DNA from: Nitrososphaera sp.
GTDB taxonomy: Archaea > Thermoproteota > Nitrososphaeria > Nitrososphaerales > Nitrososphaeraceae
DNA: 14,517 bases
Direction of reading: 5' to 3'
Assembly (NCBI GenBank): GCA_023252395.1
Contig: JAJPDY010000008.1
Span: 1 to 14,517, forward strand
Made by a program: the position numbers and the translations under genes. Below are positions 1 to 6,875 of this stretch, piece after piece (positions within the stretch are counted from its first letter, which is position 1; each line of letters opens with the position of its first letter). The notes under the pieces are model-generated. The model searched no databases and was not told where the DNA came from. It saw nothing but the letters and a program-made list of their open reading frames with translations.

Positions 1-30
1 TTTAGAAATAGTTTTTGTCGAGCACTTTGA

Positions 31-489
31 CTAGTGCTTGTCGTGATCCATCGTGGCAATCATGTTGTCAAAGCTGTCAGAATCTGAGAGCGTGCCTTCA
101 AGCAACAAAGTCGTCCTCAGGTGCTTTGCCAAGTCTGTTACTGTGATTATCCCTACTATCTTGCCCCCCTCCATTATCGGGAGCCGGCGTATCTTGTGGT
201 TAATCATCCTCTGCACCGCAACTTCGATTGGCATTTCCGGGTCCGCAGTGGTCAGTATCTTGGACATTATCTCTGCGATCTTTACCTGAGCAATCGCCAA
301 TTCTTTGGCGCATATCTTTTTGATAAAGTCCCGCTCTGTCACAATTCCGACAGGCTGGGCGTCTTTCATCACAAACAGCGAACTGATGCCTTTTTCAGCC
401 ATGAGCTTTGCCGCTTCAAGAGCCGTCTTGTCGCCGTCTATCGTGACTATCTCTTTTGTCATGATGTCCCGGACCACGCTTGCCGCCAT
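31..489 (-). CDS. Twin CBS-domain protein
   Basis: A 152-aa cytoplasmic protein made almost entirely of two CBS motifs, about residues 5-60 and 68-127. Each ends in the usual pattern: GIVTERDF near residue 48 and GIITVTDL near 113. Stand-alone CBS pairs (a Bateman module) bind adenine nucleotides such as AMP, ATP or SAM and act as energy sensors; the partner is not encoded with it, so the target is unknown. The reading frame stays open to 555, but CBS homology begins right after the ATG at 489. A TATA-like box lies about 30 nt before that ATG, so the longer form is unlikely. The gene diverges from purQ, and the two share a 110-bp intergenic region. An adenylate sensor beside purine synthesis is suggestive, but a functional link is inference. 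Confidence 0.88.
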   Translation of the reverse strand: MAASVVRDIMTKEIVTIDGDKTALEAAKLMAEKGISSLFVMKDAQPVGIVTERDFIKKICAKELAIAQVKIAEIMSKILTTADPEMPIEVAVQRMINHKIRRLPIMEGGKIVGIITVTDLAKHLRTTLLLEGTLSDSDSFDNMIATMDHDKH

Positions 490-514
490 GCGCCATCTTC
501 CAAGAGCCAGCCGA

Positions 515-524
515 AGATAAAAAC
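515..524 (-). promoter_or_regulatory. TATA box of the CBS gene
   Basis: Read on the minus strand this is GTTTTTATCT, centred about 30 nt before the ATG at 489. That is the usual archaeal TATA distance if transcription begins at or next to the start codon. Inferred from spacing only. Confidence 0.45.
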
Positions 525-543
525 ACTGCTGTATTCGGCAGTG
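524..543. repeat. Inverted repeat between divergent CBS and purQ genes
   Basis: Perfect 6-bp arms CACTGC (524-529) and GCAGTG (538-543) are separated by 8 nt. It sits just upstream of the CBS-gene TATA box and about 20 bp before the purQ TATA-like box, so it could be a regulator site. An arm this short can arise by chance. Confidence 0.3.
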
Positions 544-563
544 CGAAATCCGCAATCACGAAG

Positions 564-572
564 ATATTAATA
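564..572 (+). promoter_or_regulatory. TATA box of purQ-purL
   Basis: ATATTAATA is centred about 32 nt before the purQ ATG at 600, giving a predicted leader of only a few nucleotides. Assigned from position and composition. Confidence 0.45.
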
Positions 573-599
573 CGAGCTGGGAGAAGTTTTTCTCAAAAG

Positions 600-1298
600 A
601 TGGCGGCCAAGATCGGGATTGCCGTTTTCCCCGGCAGCAATTGCGATCGCGACGTTCACCACGTTCTAAACAATGTAATCGGCGTTCAGGCTGACTTTAT
701 CTGGCACACCAAAGACCGCATAGCCGGCTACGACGCCATGATAGTCCCTGGCGGCTTTGCCTTTGGCGACAGGCTCCGCGCAGGAATCATCGCCGCCCAC
801 AGCCCGATAGTTCAGGAAATAAAGCGGATGGCAAAGGACGGCATGCCTGTGCTTGGAATCTGTAACGGCTTTCAAATCCTGGTAGAGTCGGGATTATTGC
901 CCGGAGCTCTCATGATGAACGACTCGCTCCGCTTTGTCTGCAGGTGGACAAAGGTCGAGGTAAAGAACAACAAGACCCCGTTTACAAGCCAGTTTGAAAG
1001 AAAGCAGACTTTTGGAATACCTGTCGCACACGGCGAAGGCCGCTATGTCGCCGACAGCAAGATCTTGAAAGACTTGAAGAAAAAGAACCAAATAGTTCTC
1101 CAGTATTCAAACGACGACCCAAATGGCTCTACCGATCTTATCGCTGCGATATGCAACGAGGAAGGAAACGTCATGGGTATGATGCCGCACCCAGAGAGGG
1201 CAAGCGAAAGCATCCTTGTAGCCGACAATTCTAGTAACGACGCGATCACTATTTTCCGCTCGCTTGTGTCAAACCTAAAGCAAAAGGCGGTGGCGTAG
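600..1298 (+). CDS. purQ: Phosphoribosylformylglycinamidine synthase, glutaminase subunit PurQ
   Basis: This 232-aa class I glutamine amidotransferase hydrolyses glutamine and passes ammonia to PurL for FGAR to FGAM conversion, step 4 of IMP synthesis. The nucleophile is Cys88 in the GICNG motif. The catalytic His197 and Glu199 lie in MMPHPER, and HGEGR (144-148) is a further PurQ signature. The N-terminus reads IAVFPGSNCDRD, as in bacterial and archaeal PurQ. The frame is open from 480, but family homology begins at the ATG at 600 and the length matches the usual 220-235 aa. A TATA-like box centred near 568 fits a very short leader. The stop is one nucleotide before the purL ATG, so the two subunits are almost certainly co-transcribed. 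No PurS gene is present in the cluster. Confidence 0.96.
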   Translation: MAAKIGIAVFPGSNCDRDVHHVLNNVIGVQADFIWHTKDRIAGYDAMIVPGGFAFGDRLRAGIIAAHSPIVQEIKRMAKDGMPVLGICNGFQILVESGLLPGALMMNDSLRFVCRWTKVEVKNNKTPFTSQFERKQTFGIPVAHGEGRYVADSKILKDLKKKNQIVLQYSNDDPNGSTDLIAAICNEEGNVMGMMPHPERASESILVADNSSNDAITIFRSLVSNLKQKAVA

Positions 1299-1299
1299 C

Positions 1300-3474
1300 A
1301 TGGGAGTCTTGACAAAGCAGGAACTCCAGTACCTTGAAGAAAAGCTGAAGAGAAAGGCAAACGAGATCGAGCAGGACATTGTCGGAGCCGAGTGGTCGGA
1401 GCACTGCTCGTACAAGTCATCAAAAAAATACCTGCGCCTGCTGCCTACAAAGGGCAGGCGCGTAGTGGTCGGCCCGGGATACGACGCCGGAGTCCTTGAC
1501 GTTGGCGACGGCTACGTCCTGACAGTCCACATTGAAAGCCACAACCACCCATCAGCTGTTGAGCCCTTTGGAGGCGCTGCCACCGGAGTCGGCGGCGTGA
1601 TACGCGACATCATGTCAATGGGCACCCGTCCAATCGCTGTCCTTGATGCGCTGAGGTTTGCTCCAATCACCGGCAAGGGCAAGGCCGCGTCAAAATCAAA
1701 GTGGCTCTTCAAGAACGTGGTCAAGGGCATAGCCGACTATGGCAATTGCATCGGGATACCTACTGTAGGGGGCGAGATCGAGTTCGACCCTTCTTTTGAG
1801 GATTATTGCTTGGTTGACGTCGCGTCGATAGGCTTTGGAAAAAAAGAGGACATTGTCGCTAATCAAGCCAACGTCGGCGATGTCATTGTCCTTGCAGGTG
1901 GCTCCACCGGCCGCGACGGGATACACGGAGCCTCTTTTGCGTCAAAGGCGCTTGAAGCCGAGAACAGGTCAGCAGTCCAGATACCTGATCCATTTCTTGA
2001 AAAGCTGCTGCTCGAAGCCACGATGGAAGCAGTAAAGCAGGGCTGCATCAAGGGCATCAAAGACTTGGGAGGCGGCGGGCTCTCTTGCTGCCTGTCAGAA
2101 ACCTCTGACACTCTCGGCAAGGGCTTTGACGTGGAACTCTCCAAAGTGCACACGAGGGAAGGCGGCATGACGCCGGCCGAGTTAATGATATCAGAGTCGC
2201 AGGAGCGCATGCTCTATGTCACCGACAATGCGCGGCTGCCAGCTCTTCAGGCAGTGCTGGACAAGTACGAGATCAAGCACGCGGTGTTGGGCACCATTCA
2301 AGAGCATCAGGACCTTATTGTAAGGAACAGCGGAGACGTCGTCGCGCAGATGCCGTCGCATCTGGTGGCACACGCGCCACTTGCTGACCGGAAATTAAAG
2401 AAGCCAGCCTATCTTGACAAACTACAGAAAGTAAAGCAGCCAAGAGCTCCTGCAAACCTTGGAAAAGTGCTTTTGTCGCTTCTCTCAAGCCCAACGATTG
2501 CAAGCAAGCGCTGGGTCTACCAGCAGTACGACCACGAGGTGGGCGTGCGGACGGTGGGAAAGCCGGGAGCAGGCGACGCGGCAGTGATGCGCCTTGACAA
2601 TGGCAAGCTCGTCGCGATAAAGCTGGACGGCAACTCCAAGCACTGCTACATCGACCCGTACCAGGGGACGCTCGGATGCCTGTCAGAAGGGCGCAGAAAC
2701 ATCATTTGCACAGGCGCAGAGCCTGTCGGAGTAGTCGACCATTTGCAGTTTGCAAGCCCCGAAGACCCAGAAATCTACTGGACGTTTACGCAGGCCATAG
2801 ACGCCATAGTCAACTACTGCAAGTTTATGGAAATCCCTGTTGTAGGAGGCAAGGTGAGCTTTTACAACGAGACTGCAAAGGGGCCAATCAAGCCGTCGCC
2901 TGTCATGGGAACGCTCGGACTCATAGAAGATGCTTCGCATGTCACGCGCTTTGCGCTAGAGCCCGGCGACTCTATCTTTGTTGTGGGTAATACAAGTAGC
3001 GAAATGGGCGGCTCTGAATACTATGAGCACTATCACGGAATAACGGGCGGCATCGTCCCGCAAGTAAATCTAGAAACTGACAGGAAAAATGGCGACTCTG
3101 TTCTGAAGCTGATAAAAAGCGGCCTTGTAAATTGCGCACACGACTGCGGCAAGGGCGGCCTGGCAGTGGCGCTTGCTGAAATGGCCATCGCCGGCTCTAC
3201 CGGGGTCAAAGTAGATCTCAATTCAGTACCAAACTCTTGCAAGAGGATGGATGACCTCTTGTTCTCAGAATCGCACTCGCGCTATATTATTGGCACCCAA
3301 GATGCAGCCAGCGTGCGCAGGATGCTGTCGTCAGAAGGCGTAGCATTTGCAGAAATCGGGCGAGCACAAGGCAGGAACATCGAATTCACAAAAGGCAAAA
3401 ACAAGGTAGTCAGGCTTGCGCTAAAGAGTGCAGAGGCAGGCTTTTACTCGCTTGAAAAAACGATGCAACGATAG
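1300..3474 (+). CDS. purL: Phosphoribosylformylglycinamidine synthase, synthetase subunit PurL
   Basis: A 724-aa cytoplasmic enzyme that uses ATP and PurQ-derived ammonia to convert FGAR to FGAM. Its length marks it as the small PurL type, which lacks the fused PurS-like and glutaminase regions of E. coli PurL and therefore normally works with separate PurQ and PurS. Visible family features are WSEHCSYKSSK at 32-42, the ATP/FGAR motif ESHNHPS at 79-85 and the glycine-rich GGAATGVGG at 91-99. A second AIRS-like half contains the matching KVSFYNE and CGKGGLA motifs. The ATG lies 1 nt after the purQ stop, with a weak GGTGG a few bases upstream, so translation is probably coupled. A T6 tract just after the stop may serve as terminator and also overlaps the purF promoter. 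Confidence 0.97.
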   Translation: MGVLTKQELQYLEEKLKRKANEIEQDIVGAEWSEHCSYKSSKKYLRLLPTKGRRVVVGPGYDAGVLDVGDGYVLTVHIESHNHPSAVEPFGGAATGVGGVIRDIMSMGTRPIAVLDALRFAPITGKGKAASKSKWLFKNVVKGIADYGNCIGIPTVGGEIEFDPSFEDYCLVDVASIGFGKKEDIVANQANVGDVIVLAGGSTGRDGIHGASFASKALEAENRSAVQIPDPFLEKLLLEATMEAVKQGCIKGIKDLGGGGLSCCLSETSDTLGKGFDVELSKVHTREGGMTPAELMISESQERMLYVTDNARLPALQAVLDKYEIKHAVLGTIQEHQDLIVRNSGDVVAQMPSHLVAHAPLADRKLKKPAYLDKLQKVKQPRAPANLGKVLLSLLSSPTIASKRWVYQQYDHEVGVRTVGKPGAGDAAVMRLDNGKLVAIKLDGNSKHCYIDPYQGTLGCLSEGRRNIICTGAEPVGVVDHLQFASPEDPEIYWTFTQAIDAIVNYCKFMEIPVVGGKVSFYNETAKGPIKPSPVMGTLGLIEDASHVTRFALEPGDSIFVVGNTSSEMGGSEYYEHYHGITGGIVPQVNLETDRKNGDSVLKLIKSGLVNCAHDCGKGGLAVALAEMAIAGSTGVKVDLNSVPNSCKRMDDLLFSESHSRYIIGTQDAASVRRMLSSEGVAFAEIGRAQGRNIEFTKGKNKVVRLALKSAEAGFYSLEKTMQR

Positions 3475-3482
3475 AAGATACA

Positions 3483-3492
3483 TTTTTTAAAT
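3483..3492 (+). promoter_or_regulatory. TATA box of purF (with T6 tract after purL)
   Basis: TTTTTTAAAT begins 9 nt after the purL stop and 63-72 nt before the purF ATG. A start site about 25-27 nt downstream would give a leader of roughly 40 nt carrying the GGTGAT Shine-Dalgarno. The T run could also end purL transcription. Confidence 0.45.
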
Positions 3493-3541
3493 CATGGCGC
3501 TAACCAGTACTGTCTTGCCTCTGCGTGTTTGCACCTTTATG

Positions 3542-3547
3542 GGTGAT
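3542..3547 (+). promoter_or_regulatory. Shine-Dalgarno site of purF
   Basis: GGTGAT ends 7 nt before the ATG at 3555 and is complementary to the conserved 3' end of 16S rRNA. It decides the start at 3555 over the upstream in-frame codon at 3525. It also marks purF as a leadered gene, unlike most of its neighbours. Confidence 0.6.
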
Positions 3548-3554
3548 AATAGAA

Positions 3555-4991
3555 ATGGTTCATGAGAACTGCGGCGTAGTCGGCATCTTTTCGCTTGACG
3601 GCCATAACGTCATACCGTTTGTCATAGATTCGCTGCGCGCCCTCCAGCATCGAGGGCAGGAGGCGTGGGGCGTCGCAGTCCCGGGCAAAAAGCCGTTCCG
3701 GCAGCTGGGGCTTGTTTCTTCTTCCGCTTCTGATTTTCAAAAACTGATCAAGACGTACAAGTCAAATGCGGCCATTGGCCACGTCAGGTATTCCACGCTT
3801 GGCAAGAGCACGCTTGAAAACGCGCAGCCCTTGAAGGTCAAGGACCTGTGCGTCGCCCATAACGGCACGATTGCAAACGTCGAAGAGTTGTCCGGCATGG
3901 TGGGTGGATGCACCTTTACTCCACAGACCATGAGCGACACGCTTGTGGCTGCCCAGCGCCTTGTCATGCACCTTGCAGACAAGGAGGACATGGCAGAAGC
4001 CATGCACATACTAAAGGGCGAGATGGTGGGCTCGTTCTGCTTTACCTTCCTAACAGACGAGGGCTCTGTCTATGCGGCAAGAGACCCAAAGGGCTTCCGC
4101 CCGCTTGTCCTTGGCTACCACAAGGAGACAAACACGTACATGGTCGCGTCAGAGTCGTGCGCCCTTGCAGCAGTCGGGGCGCAACTGGTGCGCGACATAG
4201 AGCCGGGCGAGCTGGTAAAAATGAGCAAGGGTGGAATCGACTCGCAGCAGTTTGCAAACGAAAAGCCGCACGCCCACTGCGCCTTTGAATACACTTATTT
4301 CGCGCACCCCTCAAGCATCATGGAAGGCATCAACGTCTACGCTGCAAGAAAGAGGATCGGCCAGTACCTTGCAAAAAAGTTCCCGATAGCGGACGCAGAT
4401 GTCGTAGTGCCGGTGCCGGACTCTGCGCGGCCTGCAGCCCTTGGCTACGCGCTAGAGCTTGGCATCCCATTTGAAGAGGGATTGCTCAAGGACAGGTACA
4501 GCAAAAAAGGCTCGATGCGCAGTTTTATCGAGCCGTTCCAGGGAAGCAGGGAAGAGATAAACAAAGGCATCATACCAATCAGGGAGATAATTGAAGGCAA
4601 GCACGTCGTGATAATCGACGACAGCATAGTCCGGGGCACGAGCTCTGCCGAGATAATCAAGACGCTCAGAAGGGTCGGGGCGAGAAAGATTAGCCTAGTG
4701 GTCACCTACCCTCCGATACGCTACCCCTGCTACGCCGGCATTGATTTTCCGTCACAGGAGGAGCTGGTCGCGTACCAGCAAGGATCTGCAGAAGAGTCAC
4801 ACGCTGTCATAGGAAGCCGCGTCGCGCAGGTGATAGGCGCAGACTATGTCGCGTACAACGACACTGCAAACCTTGCAAAGGCAATAGGCATGCCAGAAGA
4901 AGAGCTGTGCTTTACCTGCTCTACAGGCAACTATGCGCCGCTTGGAATCCGGCCGGTCTTTAAATCGCGAATACAAATGAAAGGCGAATAA
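3555..4991 (+). CDS. purF: Amidophosphoribosyltransferase PurF
   Basis: A 478-aa enzyme of the first committed step of purine synthesis: PRPP plus glutamine gives phosphoribosylamine. The N-terminal Ntn-hydrolase glutaminase domain (about 6-230) starts at Cys6, which should become the N-terminal nucleophile after removal of the propeptide MVHEN; HVRYST (86-91) and HNGTI (102-106) follow. The C-terminal phosphoribosyltransferase domain has the PRPP loop VVIIDDSIVRGTS at 351-363. Cys242, Cys392, Cys452 and Cys455 (CFTC) match the arrangement of [4Fe-4S] ligands in the Bacillus-type enzyme, so a cluster is likely. The start was chosen from the Shine-Dalgarno and the short propeptide; the frame extends upstream to 3525 without homology. 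It has its own promoter although it follows purQL. AMP/GMP feedback inhibition is usual for the family. Confidence 0.97.
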   Translation: MVHENCGVVGIFSLDGHNVIPFVIDSLRALQHRGQEAWGVAVPGKKPFRQLGLVSSSASDFQKLIKTYKSNAAIGHVRYSTLGKSTLENAQPLKVKDLCVAHNGTIANVEELSGMVGGCTFTPQTMSDTLVAAQRLVMHLADKEDMAEAMHILKGEMVGSFCFTFLTDEGSVYAARDPKGFRPLVLGYHKETNTYMVASESCALAAVGAQLVRDIEPGELVKMSKGGIDSQQFANEKPHAHCAFEYTYFAHPSSIMEGINVYAARKRIGQYLAKKFPIADADVVVPVPDSARPAALGYALELGIPFEEGLLKDRYSKKGSMRSFIEPFQGSREEINKGIIPIREIIEGKHVVIIDDSIVRGTSSAEIIKTLRRVGARKISLVVTYPPIRYPCYAGIDFPSQEELVAYQQGSAEESHAVIGSRVAQVIGADYVAYNDTANLAKAIGMPEEELCFTCSTGNYAPLGIRPVFKSRIQMKGE

Positions 4992-4992
4992 A

Positions 4993-5151
4993 CTAGTACG
5001 CGTGCACTTCTCTTTTGTGCTTCGTGAATTCCTTGTAGTTTTTTGTAGTCTCGCCGCACTTGTCGCACCTGTAATGTATAATTGCAGAGTTTTGGTCGAC
5101 AGAGCGAACCATGTTGTTTTTTATGTCAAATCGAGTGATTCTTCTAGGCAT
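4993..5151 (-). CDS. Small C2H2 zinc-finger protein
   Basis: A 52-aa protein with one classical C2H2 finger near its C-terminus. Cys29 and Cys32 in YRCDKCGE are followed by His45 and His50 in FTKHKREVH, giving spacing C-x2-C-x12-H-x4-H. The N-terminal half is basic (MPRRITRFDIKNN). The ATG at 5151 is preceded by GAGGTGA, a near-perfect Shine-Dalgarno, 5 nt away. A GTG at 5160 is in frame but overlaps that site. Single-finger proteins of this size occur widely in archaea and are thought to bind nucleic acid or protein partners; the target here is unknown. It converges on purF, with only 1 nt between the stops. The plus-strand frame over the same DNA (5002-5232) shows no motif and is rejected. 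Confidence 0.8.
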   Translation of the reverse strand: MPRRITRFDIKNNMVRSVDQNSAIIHYRCDKCGETTKNYKEFTKHKREVHAY

Positions 5152-5160
5152 GCGACTCAC
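5152..5160 (-). promoter_or_regulatory. Strong Shine-Dalgarno of the C2H2 gene
   Basis: On the minus strand GAGGTGAGT precedes the ATG by a few bases and is complementary to the conserved 16S rRNA 3' end. Together with the zinc-finger spacing it establishes the coding strand here. Confidence 0.6.
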
Positions 5161-5227
5161 CTCAAAGAAGGCAATTTGGTATTAAAGGATGAATTAACTT
5201 TGTTAAGTATCGTTGGCACAGTATTTG

Positions 5228-5237
5228 CTTAAATATT
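5228..5237 (+). promoter_or_regulatory. TATA box of the membrane-anchored hypothetical gene
   Basis: CTTAAATATT is centred 26 nt before the ATG at 5259, predicting a leaderless mRNA. The A+T-rich stretch 5170-5237 may also hold the promoter of the minus-strand zinc-finger gene. Confidence 0.5.
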
Positions 5238-5258
5238 CTCGGCGCGCACTGTTAGTTA

Positions 5259-5630
5259 ATGCGCCTGATGCTAGTCGTCGCAGTGGCAATCGGCATCGTG
5301 GTTGCCGCCGTGGTCGCAATGTTTGCTTCAGCCCTGCCTACAAAGGACTATGACTTGAGCGTCGACGCAATGAAGGACCAACAGTCGCTTTTCACCAACG
5401 CACGCGTAATAGTCAAGAACACCGGCAAGCTCCCCCTTGAAAACGTGCTCGTGGATTATGGCAACGAAAAAGAGCCGGTGATTCCTGTGCTCCAGCCCGG
5501 CGAGTCAAGAAGCCTCTCGCCTCCTGAAGGGGTACAGCTCGACTTTGTCACGGTCACTGCCGATCACGGGATAAAGATAGTACAGCCCTACCGCTCGCCG
5601 ATAAAGCTGCCCGGCATGATAGGGTCATGA
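5259..5630 (+). CDS. Membrane-anchored hypothetical protein with beta-rich domain
   Basis: A 123-aa protein of unknown function. Residues 3-26 form one hydrophobic segment rich in Val and Ala, after a single Arg, so it is probably an N-terminal anchor or uncleaved signal with the rest outside the cell. The remaining 95 residues have alternating hydrophobic patterns and phrases such as RVIVKNTGKLPLENV and LQPGESRSLSP. These resemble CARDB or other immunoglobulin-like domains that recur in archaeal surface proteins. That resemblance is by eye only. The ATG at 5259 sits 26 nt after a TATA box with no Shine-Dalgarno; Met4 is an alternative start. It is transcribed alone, diverging from the zinc-finger gene and converging on the methyltransferase gene. 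Confidence 0.78.
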   Translation: MRLMLVVAVAIGIVVAAVVAMFASALPTKDYDLSVDAMKDQQSLFTNARVIVKNTGKLPLENVLVDYGNEKEPVIPVLQPGESRSLSPPEGVQLDFVTVTADHGIKIVQPYRSPIKLPGMIGS

Positions 5631-5631
5631 G

Positions 5632-5658
5632 GTTCAAGTCAAATAACCGGTATTGAAC
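5632..5658. repeat. Inverted repeat between convergent genes
   Basis: GTTCAA (5632-5637) and TTGAAC (5653-5658) flank 15 nt in the 29-bp gap between two convergent stops. It could form a weak stem in either transcript, but there is no T tract, so a terminator role is doubtful. Confidence 0.2.
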
Positions 5659-5659
5659 T

Positions 5660-6361
5660 TCATTTCCCAAGATAAACATAGAAGCCAATTTCTTCTTCCT
5701 TGATGTCGTATTCTTTAAACGCTGTTTTAGAAATTAGGTTGATAAATTCATCTTTAGTATATGCGCCGTTTCTAAGGAAATACTTGAAAATCAATTTCAT
5801 AAAGAGTCTGTCCATGCCCTTTGCTTCCATTTTCTCTGTATAGTCTTGTATCTGTTTGTCTGAAGCATTTCTATTCATGTCGATAATCAGAGCAGTACTT
5901 TTTGGCTTTAACACCCGGTACATTTCGCTCAACGCTCTGAGAGGGTCTTTGAAATTCTTAAAAGCGGCAGTGCAGATAATGAAATCAAACGTATTATCTG
6001 GAAATGGAATATCTGCAACATTGCCATGCCGAAACTCTACTTCGACTCCTGCTTCTTTTGCATTCCTTCTAGCGATTTCTACAAAGTCCTTGCTGATATC
6101 CAAGCCGATAATTTCATACCTGCCCAGCTTTGCAAGCTCGATTGCAAGGTAGCCCGGACCTGGAGCGACTTCGAGGACGGAACATCCGTCGTGAATATGC
6201 CCTGCTACTTCCTGTGCATAATTCTTCATTTCTGCCAGTCTGTGCTTTCTGGCATTATTGTCATACCAACGCGCGGCCATACCCTCGATACCAATGTCTT
6301 TGAAACGCCTTTGTTGTCTCATCAGATTGATATTCACTTGATTGGTCATTATCTTAGTCAT
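5660..6361 (-). CDS. Class I SAM-dependent methyltransferase
   Basis: A 233-aa protein with a complete Rossmann-type methyltransferase core (Methyltransf_11/UbiE-like). Motif I is VLEVAPGPGYLA at 62-73, the acidic SAM-ribose motif is LDIS at 87-90, and motif II/III is DNTFDFIIC at 122-130, followed by the MYRVLKP helix. The last 80 residues (EKMEAKGMDRLFMKLIFKY and onward) probably recognise the substrate; it cannot be named from sequence. The ATG at 6361 lies about 25 nt from overlapping TATA boxes shared with the divergent MarR gene. Met5 (6349) and Met14 (6322) are alternative starts. An 11-bp inverted repeat overlaps this start, so the MarR protein probably represses the gene. Its base composition is far more A+T-rich than its neighbours' (16 of 60 G+C at 5701-5760), suggesting later acquisition. 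Confidence 0.88.
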   Translation of the reverse strand: MTKIMTNQVNINLMRQQRRFKDIGIEGMAARWYDNNARKHRLAEMKNYAQEVAGHIHDGCSVLEVAPGPGYLAIELAKLGRYEIIGLDISKDFVEIARRNAKEAGVEVEFRHGNVADIPFPDNTFDFIICTAAFKNFKDPLRALSEMYRVLKPKSTALIIDMNRNASDKQIQDYTEKMEAKGMDRLFMKLIFKYFLRNGAYTKDEFINLISKTAFKEYDIKEEEIGFYVYLGK

Positions 6362-6372
6362 TAAGATAATGA
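6346..6372. promoter_or_regulatory. Probable MarR operator (11-bp perfect inverted repeat)
   Basis: TCATTATCTTA (6346-6356) and TAAGATAATGA (6362-6372) are perfect reverse complements around a 5-nt spacer. The size and symmetry suit a dimeric MarR regulator. The site overlaps the methyltransferase start codon (6359-6361) and the predicted start of transcription, so binding would block RNA polymerase or the first codons. That this MarR binds it is inference. Confidence 0.6.
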
Positions 6373-6374
6373 TA

Positions 6375-6390
6375 AACTAATATATTTATC
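6375..6390. promoter_or_regulatory. Overlapping divergent TATA boxes
   Basis: One A+T block serves both directions. AACTAATATATTTATC read forward lies 18-33 nt before the MarR GTG at 6408, and its complement lies 14-29 nt before the methyltransferase ATG at 6361. Both mRNAs are predicted to be leaderless. Confidence 0.5.
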
Positions 6391-6407
6391 TGTTTCTATC
6401 TTTATTC

Positions 6408-6875
6408 GTGAACCGGGAAGAAGTCATTCAGGCTATTAACGATAAGCTTAGAGAAATGTCAACTGAAACAATCATGTTTCACCAAGCAGTAGCAGATGTG
6501 CTTGGTCTGCATATTACCGACCATAAATGCTTGGATATCATTTACCGTTTTGGAGCTATGCCAGCCGGCAGGCTTGCGGAATTGACTGGATTGACTACTG
6601 GTGCAGTGACCGGAATTATTGACCGGTTGGAAAAAGCGGGCTATGTAAGAAGGGCAAATGATCCAAAAGACAGGCGCCGAACCATAGTCGAGCCTACTAG
6701 AAACAAGAAATTGGAAAAAAAGCTAGAGACTATCTTTACTCCCCTTGGCGAGAGGATGCATAAACTCATGTCTTCATATTCTGACAGCGAACTGGCTTTC
6801 CTGCTTGACGCAACGACAGAGTTTTTAGAGCAGACGCGTGAAGAATCAAAAAAATTACGGAGTCTGGGCAAGTGA
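6408..6875 (+). CDS. MarR-family transcriptional regulator
   Basis: A 155-aa DNA-binding protein of the usual MarR length. A winged helix-turn-helix spans about residues 36-95. The recognition region is LAELTGLTTGAVTGIIDRLEKAG, broken at residues 56-78, followed by a basic wing YVRRANDPKDRRRTIV. Flanking N- and C-terminal helices should form the dimer interface, and the Lys/Glu-rich C-terminus (KKLEKKLETIF) fits this. Ligand-responsive MarR repressors typically sit divergently from the gene they control; here that gene encodes a methyltransferase, and a perfect inverted repeat lies between them. The start is GTG at 6408, placed 23-28 nt after the shared TATA block. Composition is A+T-rich (20 of 60 G+C at 6421-6480), as in the methyltransferase gene, so the pair probably moved together. 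Confidence 0.93.
   Translation: MNREEVIQAINDKLREMSTETIMFHQAVADVLGLHITDHKCLDIIYRFGAMPAGRLAELTGLTTGAVTGIIDRLEKAGYVRRANDPKDRRRTIVEPTRNKKLEKKLETIFTPLGERMHKLMSSYSDSELAFLLDATTEFLEQTREESKKLRSLGK

Noticed and set aside
490..555. 22-codon N-terminal extension of the CBS protein
   Set aside because: It spans the gene's own TATA box, and CBS homology starts just after 489.
480..599. 40-codon N-terminal extension of purQ
   Set aside because: It covers the CBS promoter, the inverted repeat and the purQ TATA box, and does not resemble PurQ; the family sequence begins at 600.
2676..2990. 104-codon frame inside purL, and similar internal frames in purF (3908-4288, 4042-4314)
   Set aside because: Arg/His/Cys-rich shadows created by G+C-rich codons of the real genes on the other frame or strand.
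3525..3554. 10-codon extension of PurF
   Set aside because: It would bury the Shine-Dalgarno in coding sequence; the short propeptide before Cys6 is typical.
5002..5232. 76-codon plus-strand frame after purF
   Set aside because: It lies opposite the C2H2 zinc-finger gene, has no Shine-Dalgarno or motif, and its hydrophobic start is the complement of the zinc-finger coding sequence.
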